From positions 3,348,001 through 3,412,000 of the forward strand of contig NZ_CP084712.1 in the NCBI RefSeq assembly GCF_023822045.1: DNA of 64,000 bases, in the 5' to 3' direction. The position numbers and the translations under genes were made by a program. The stretch's first letter is position 1. Each line of letters begins with the position of its first letter. Positions 60,119 through 64,000 of this stretch are shown here, one piece after another. The notes beneath the pieces were generated by a model. That model was not told the origin of the DNA. It saw only the letters and a list, made by a program, of their open reading frames with translations, and did no database searches. Source of the stretch: Sphingopyxis sp. USTB-05. GTDB taxonomy: Bacteria; Pseudomonadota; Alphaproteobacteria; Sphingomonadales; Sphingomonadaceae.

Positions 60119-60328
60119 GACAATTTCCCAAATCGGATGACCGGAAAACCATGCGGGTATAGCCGCCGCGGCCCGCGGCCCCGACGTCCCAACTGGCTAA
60201 CCATGTCAAGAAGTAGGGCGCATATAGGCTTTGGCGCGTGAGTCGGCAAGGGAAGAATGGGGAGAATGCAAAGCCGGACACCGATGCCGCCCCTTGCCCT
60301 GCACGCGGCGCTGGGCAAAAGGGCCGGC
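60119..60328. other. gap between rimP and the ABC ATPase gene
   Basis: About 210 bp between divergent genes. The expected promoter of the rimP operon is not clear; a TTGACA at 60209-60204 on the minus strand has no good -10 partner. Nothing else is seen. Confidence 0.4.
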
Positions 60329-61168
60329 ATGACCGAAACGATCCCGCCGCCGTCGGCACACGCCGACGCCCCGCCCGCCGAAGCGCTGCTTTCGATCGCC
60401 AATGTGCGCGTCATGGCGGATGAAGCGTGCATTCTCGACCTTCCGGCGCTGACCATCGGCGCGGGGGAAAGCGCCGCCATCCTCGGCGCCAACGGGTCCG
60501 GCAAGTCGACGCTGGTCAAGCTGATCACGCGCCAGCTCTATCCCGCCTATGGCGCCGATGTCCGTATCTTTGGACAGGATAGCTGGAATGTTTTCGACCT
60601 TCGCAAACTGCTCGGGATCGTGTCGACTACCGAACAGCTCGATTTCGATGCCGACCCGCCGCTCGAAACGCTCGACTGTGTCGTCTCGGGCTTTTTCGCC
60701 TCGCGCGGGTTGTGGGCGCATCAGCATTATACGCGCGAAATGGTCGACGCGTCGCTCGCCGCGCTGGAAGATGCGGGCGCGAGCCATCTGGTCGGACGCA
60801 GCATGGCAAGCCTTTCGACCGGCGAGGCGCGCCGCGTCCTCATCGCCCGCGCGCTCGCACACCGGCCGCGCGCGCTGTTGCTCGACGAACCTTGCGCGGG
60901 ACTTGACCCCGCGGCCCGGCACCATTTCCTCGACATGCTGCGCGGCATCGCGGGCACGGGGATCGCCCTGCTGCTCGTGACCCATCATATCGAGGAAATC
61001 CTGCCCGAGATCGACCGCATCATCATGCTGCGCGGCGGGAAACTCGACCGCGACGGCCCCAAGGAGGCGCTCCTGACCAGCGACACGCTGACCGACCTTT
61101 TCGGCCTGCCGATCGAGGTCACCCCGCGCGGCGAGTGGTACGACGCCGCCATCCGCCACTTGCCATAA
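60329..61168 (+). CDS. orphan ABC transporter ATP-binding protein
   Basis: A 279-residue ATPase. Walker A GANGSGKSTLV, signature LSTGEARRVLI and Walker B ALLLDEPCAGLDPAARHH are complete; THHIEEI is the switch His. RQLYPAYGADVRIFGQD with VSTTEQLDF resembles the ModF/PhrA group rather than importers. No permease is adjacent, so its partner is unknown. Upstream in-frame starts exist; AAGGG before 60329 supports this ATG. Confidence 0.85.
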   Translation: MTETIPPPSAHADAPPAEALLSIANVRVMADEACILDLPALTIGAGESAAILGANGSGKSTLVKLITRQLYPAYGADVRIFGQDSWNVFDLRKLLGIVSTTEQLDFDADPPLETLDCVVSGFFASRGLWAHQHYTREMVDASLAALEDAGASHLVGRSMASLSTGEARRVLIARALAHRPRALLLDEPCAGLDPAARHHFLDMLRGIAGTGIALLLVTHHIEEILPEIDRIIMLRGGKLDRDGPKEALLTSDTLTDLFGLPIEVTPRGEWYDAAIRHLP

Positions 61169-61194
61169 TTTTTCCATCGGATAGGCAGGCGTCC

Positions 61195-62130
61195 ATGTCG
61201 TTCGATAGCGAAATCGAGGCGCTGGCCCACGACCATGTCTTCCTCGGCAAACGGCATGACGAAAATGCTCGCCGTACCCTGTGGGTGGTCGCGCTCACCG
61301 CGGTGATGATGGTGGGCGAGATCGCTGCGGGGATCGCGTTCAACTCGATGGCGCTGCTCGCCGACGGCTTTCATATGGCGACCCATGCCGGCGCGCTCGG
61401 TATCGCCGCGGTCGCCTATGCCTATGCGAAGCGCCATGCCTATGGCCGCCGCTACAGCTTCGGCACGGGAAAGGTCGGCGACCTTGCCGGCTTTGCCTCG
61501 GCGCTCGTGCTCGGCATCGTCGCGCTCGGAATCGCCTTTGAATCGGTCACGCGCCTGTTCGACCCGCGCCCGGTCGCCTTTGTCGAGGCGACGGTCATTG
61601 CCGTCATCGGCCTTGGCGTGAACGTCGTCAGCGCGCTGCTGCTCGGGCACGGGCATGACCATGGCCACGACCATCATGGCGACCATCACCATGGCGACGG
61701 GCATGCGCATGGCCATCACCATCACGAGACGGACAATAATCTCCGCTCCGCCTATCTGCATGTCATCGCCGACGCACTCACTTCGGTCCTTGCGATCGCC
61801 GCGCTCCTCGGCGGGCGCTATCTCGGCTGGGTGTGGCTCGATCCGTTGATGGGGATCGTCGGATCGGTCGTCATCGCGGTCTGGTCCTGGTCGCTGATGC
61901 GCGACACCGGCGCCGTGCTGCTCGACGCCACCGACGCCGCGCTCGAAACCGAAATCCGTGCGTTGGTCGAAGGACCGGGCGATGCGAAGATCACCGACCT
62001 GCACGTCTGGCGCGTCGGTCCGGGCGCGCATTCCGCGATCATCAGCGTCGTGGGTACGACGCGCGAGGTCATTTGCGCACGGGTCAAACCCGTCCGCGCA
62101 ATCGAACATCTGACGGTCGAGATCCGGTGA
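61195..62130 (+). CDS. cation diffusion facilitator (DmeF-like)
   Basis: A 311-residue CDF-family divalent metal exporter. HDHVFLGKRHDENARRT at the start is typical of the cobalt/nickel DmeF group. Six helices with the metal-site motifs ALLADGFHMATHAG and AYLHVIADALTSV surround a loop of about 30 residues that is almost all His, Asp and Gly (about residues 154-180), likely to bind metal. The C-terminal domain is about 80 residues. Located 26 bp after the ABC ATPase gene. Confidence 0.9.
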   Translation: MSFDSEIEALAHDHVFLGKRHDENARRTLWVVALTAVMMVGEIAAGIAFNSMALLADGFHMATHAGALGIAAVAYAYAKRHAYGRRYSFGTGKVGDLAGFASALVLGIVALGIAFESVTRLFDPRPVAFVEATVIAVIGLGVNVVSALLLGHGHDHGHDHHGDHHHGDGHAHGHHHHETDNNLRSAYLHVIADALTSVLAIAALLGGRYLGWVWLDPLMGIVGSVVIAVWSWSLMRDTGAVLLDATDAALETEIRALVEGPGDAKITDLHVWRVGPGAHSAIISVVGTTREVICARVKPVRAIEHLTVEIR

Positions 62131-62151
62131 AGCGGCGCCGGTCGCCGGCGC

Positions 62152-62655
62152 CTAATCGACCCGCTCGACCTCGATATGCGGCCAGTGCGCCGCAAGCCGC
62201 TTCGCCCAGCGGTCATAGGGCCACGGGATCACCTCCTCGTCGAACCAGAAGAGCCGGTTTCCTTCCAGATCATAGAGATGCACCTCATCATCGCTCTCGT
62301 CCTGCCGGACGATGCGCAGCTTGCCGATGCGCGACGGGTGGATGCGGCCTTCGTCGCCGCCGCGCGTCCCTATGCGCCGCTGCCACCAGACCAGGTCGCC
62401 TGTCGCGGGTTCGATGAAGCTTCCCCGGTTCGGGTTGGCGAGCATGTTGAGCCCCGCGCCAAGCGCGACCAGCGCCCCAAGCCCCTGCGCCAGCGGCACC
62501 AGCCACGGGGCGCACTCGCGCCCGCCCTCGCTGCAATTGTCGGCGGGGTCGATCGTCGAACCCGCCCAGAAAAAGAAGAGGCCGAAGGTGAGCAGCAGCC
62601 ACATCCGAAAGTCGGTCCGCGCGCTTCGCCGATAGGAGGGGACGGTGTCGGTCAT
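62152..62655 (-). CDS. hypothetical two-helix membrane protein
   Basis: A 167-residue protein with two hydrophobic segments (MWLLLTFGLFFFWAGSTI, LAQGLGALVALGAGLNMLA) and a C-terminal cytoplasmic part rich in charged and aromatic residues (VHLYDLEGNRLFWFDEEVIPWP). Not recognised. Convergent with the metal efflux gene. Confidence 0.65.
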   Translation of the reverse strand: MTDTVPSYRRSARTDFRMWLLLTFGLFFFWAGSTIDPADNCSEGGRECAPWLVPLAQGLGALVALGAGLNMLANPNRGSFIEPATGDLVWWQRRIGTRGGDEGRIHPSRIGKLRIVRQDESDDEVHLYDLEGNRLFWFDEEVIPWPYDRWAKRLAAHWPHIEVERVD

Positions 62656-62821
62656 CGCACCCAGGCTAACGCAATAACCTCAACGCTTGGCTAATCGCCG
62701 ATCCGCTGTGGATGCGCCGAACGAGGATGAAACATTTTGTTGGCGTTTCAGCGTATAAGGGAGACTGGCCCCGTTGGCGCGAATCGCGCGCGGAACGGAC
62801 GCGACGGAATTTGACACACGC

Positions 62822-63952
62822 ATGAAGCCCGAACTGTCCCTGACCGCCCGCTCGACGTGGCGCGACCCGGTGCCGGAAAAACCGGCCGGGCCGGGACGTG
62901 CCTTCTGGGCGGCGATCATCGCGGTCGTTACGGTCGCCTGCCTTGCCTTTCTGCTGACGAGCGGACAGTTTCGTGCCCCCCGCTTCTTCGGTCCATACAG
63001 CGTCTCGGTACCCTTGAGCTTCAAAGCCTATGATCCCGAGCGCTGGGCAATCATGAATGCAGAGGATTATGCCGACGCGCTGAAGATCGATCCGACCCTG
63101 CCCAATCCGGACAGCGTCGGTTATGGCGACGCGGCGGCCTCGCCGCCCGCCGATCCGGCGATGCTGCGCGACGAAGCCTTTGTCGGGCCGCCCGCCAAAT
63201 CCTATGTTTTCCGCGGGGTCACCGCGCTCGACCGCGAGCGCGCGCATTATTGCCTGACCGCCGCCATCTATTATGAGGCCGCGTCCGAAACAGACGACGG
63301 GATGCGCGGCGTCGCGCAGACGGTGATCAACCGCGTGCGCCACCCAAGCTTTCCGAACACCGTGTGCGGCGTCGTCTTCCAGGGATCGCAGCGCGCGGGC
63401 GTGTGCCAGTTCACCTTCAGCTGCGACGGCGCGATGGCGCGCGCGCCCGAACGCCGCAACTGGCTCCGCGCGAGCCGCATCGCCTCGGCCGCACTCGGCG
63501 GCTATGTCTTCCCCAAGGTCGGCCTGGCGACCCATTACCACACACAGGCGATCTGGCCGCGCTGGGGCAAAAGCCTTGTGATGACCAATATCGTCGGCGC
63601 GCATATCTTTCACCGCTGGCGCGGTCGCTGGGGCATGCCCGACGCATTCCGCGCGCCCTATCTCGGCCGCGAGCCGGTGCCCGGCCCCTATCTGCCGCTG
63701 GCACAGCAGCTTGCGATCCTGAAGGGTCAAGGCCTTCCGCCCGGTGCTGGTCCCGCCCCATTGCTCACCGGCGCCGCCGCGCCGCTTCCCGACACCCCCG
63801 CCGCCCCGCTGCCGGGCACGATGGCGCCCACGGCGCCGGTCGCGCCGCCGCCCGTCGCGGCTCCCGCGGCGCAAACCTATGCCGATCCGCGGCTGAACCA
63901 GTCGGGCCAGGTCCGCGAAGAATTCCGCGGCAGCGGAGAGTGGAAACAGTGA
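62822..63952 (+). CDS. SleB-like cell wall hydrolase
   Basis: A 376-residue protein with one N-terminal membrane helix (FWAAIIAVVTVACLAFLL) and a hydrolase_2 (SleB) domain. RAHYCLTAAIYYEAASETDDGMRGVAQTVINRV contains the catalytic Glu, followed by VCQFTFSCDG and HYHTQAIWPRWGKS. The C-terminus is a Pro/Ala-rich linker of about 60 residues. It likely cuts peptidoglycan at the cell envelope. ATG 62822 is preferred to an in-frame TTG at 62774. Confidence 0.87.
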   Translation: MKPELSLTARSTWRDPVPEKPAGPGRAFWAAIIAVVTVACLAFLLTSGQFRAPRFFGPYSVSVPLSFKAYDPERWAIMNAEDYADALKIDPTLPNPDSVGYGDAAASPPADPAMLRDEAFVGPPAKSYVFRGVTALDRERAHYCLTAAIYYEAASETDDGMRGVAQTVINRVRHPSFPNTVCGVVFQGSQRAGVCQFTFSCDGAMARAPERRNWLRASRIASAALGGYVFPKVGLATHYHTQAIWPRWGKSLVMTNIVGAHIFHRWRGRWGMPDAFRAPYLGREPVPGPYLPLAQQLAILKGQGLPPGAGPAPLLTGAAAPLPDTPAAPLPGTMAPTAPVAPPPVAAPAAQTYADPRLNQSGQVREEFRGSGEWKQ

Positions 63953-63994
63953 CGCAAACGGCCTAGGCTGCCCGGATCATCACGGGAGGCCAGG

Positions 63995-64000
63995 ATGGGA
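63995..64000 (+). CDS. start of a further gene at the window edge
   Basis: GGGAGG at 63984-63989 is 5 nt from ATG 63995, followed by GGA. Only two codons are visible, so the product cannot be identified. Confidence 0.45.

Noticed and set aside
60181..60209. TTGACA on the minus strand ahead of rimP as a -35 box
   Set aside because: No acceptable -10 hexamer lies 16 to 18 bp downstream.

Overview
The window looks like a stretch of chromosome from a GC-rich alphaproteobacterium, most likely a sphingomonad (Sphingopyxis or Sphingomonas type). This is inferred from gene content (CrtZ-type carotenoid hydroxylase, several TonB/PepSY-type genes, bamD-recN-ligA, rimP-nusA-ylxR-infB, WS/DGAT acyltransferase), dense overlapping genes and the intergenic palindromes; no 16S or marker search was possible. 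No rRNA, tRNA, CRISPR array, prophage or transposase was recognised.

Layout. 1-6.5 kb: a truncated aldehyde dehydrogenase, a 2OG-Fe(II)-oxygenase-like protein divergent from an SMP-30 lactonase, a secreted HbpS/GlcG protein, a VIT-type metal transporter, DUF488, DUF2855 and HAD genes. 6.6-10.4 kb: a LysR regulator divergent from a 3-oxoacid CoA-transferase locus (scoA, acid phosphatase lipoprotein, scoB, membrane protein), with a second copy of the scoB 3' end lying downstream. 10.4-17.9 kb: serine hydrolase, epimerase, GST, CrtZ, leuCD, quinone reductase, DUF167. 17.9-20.6 kb: sdhCDA on the minus strand, closed by a terminator and without sdhB. 20.7-27.1 kb: alpha/beta hydrolase, alanine dehydrogenase divergent from an Lrp regulator, a soluble chemoreceptor, SDR, prmA.

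27.2-34.1 kb is one long minus-strand run: DUF2946 protein, TonB-dependent receptor, PepSY membrane protein, modA, modB, modC, phenylalanine hydroxylase. 34.3-42.2 kb holds sterol desaturase, ligA, quinol-monooxygenase-like protein, GNAT, recN, bamD and a secreted cyclophilin. 43.0-44.8 kb has an ArsR/SRPBCC pair with a clear promoter-operator, a terminator, a decayed hydrolase remnant and a nucleoside deaminase.

44.9-60.1 kb is the transcription/translation cluster on the minus strand: rimP-nusA-ylxR-infB-(DUF1697)-rbfA, then about 5 kb of unrelated genes (WS/DGAT, tdk, M20 peptidase, GNAT, two small proteins), then truB-rpsO-pnp. 60.3-64 kb: an ABC ATPase, a DmeF-like metal efflux protein, a small membrane protein, a cell-wall hydrolase and the first codons of another gene. 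Four types of intergenic palindrome recur through the window, one of them inside the mod operon.
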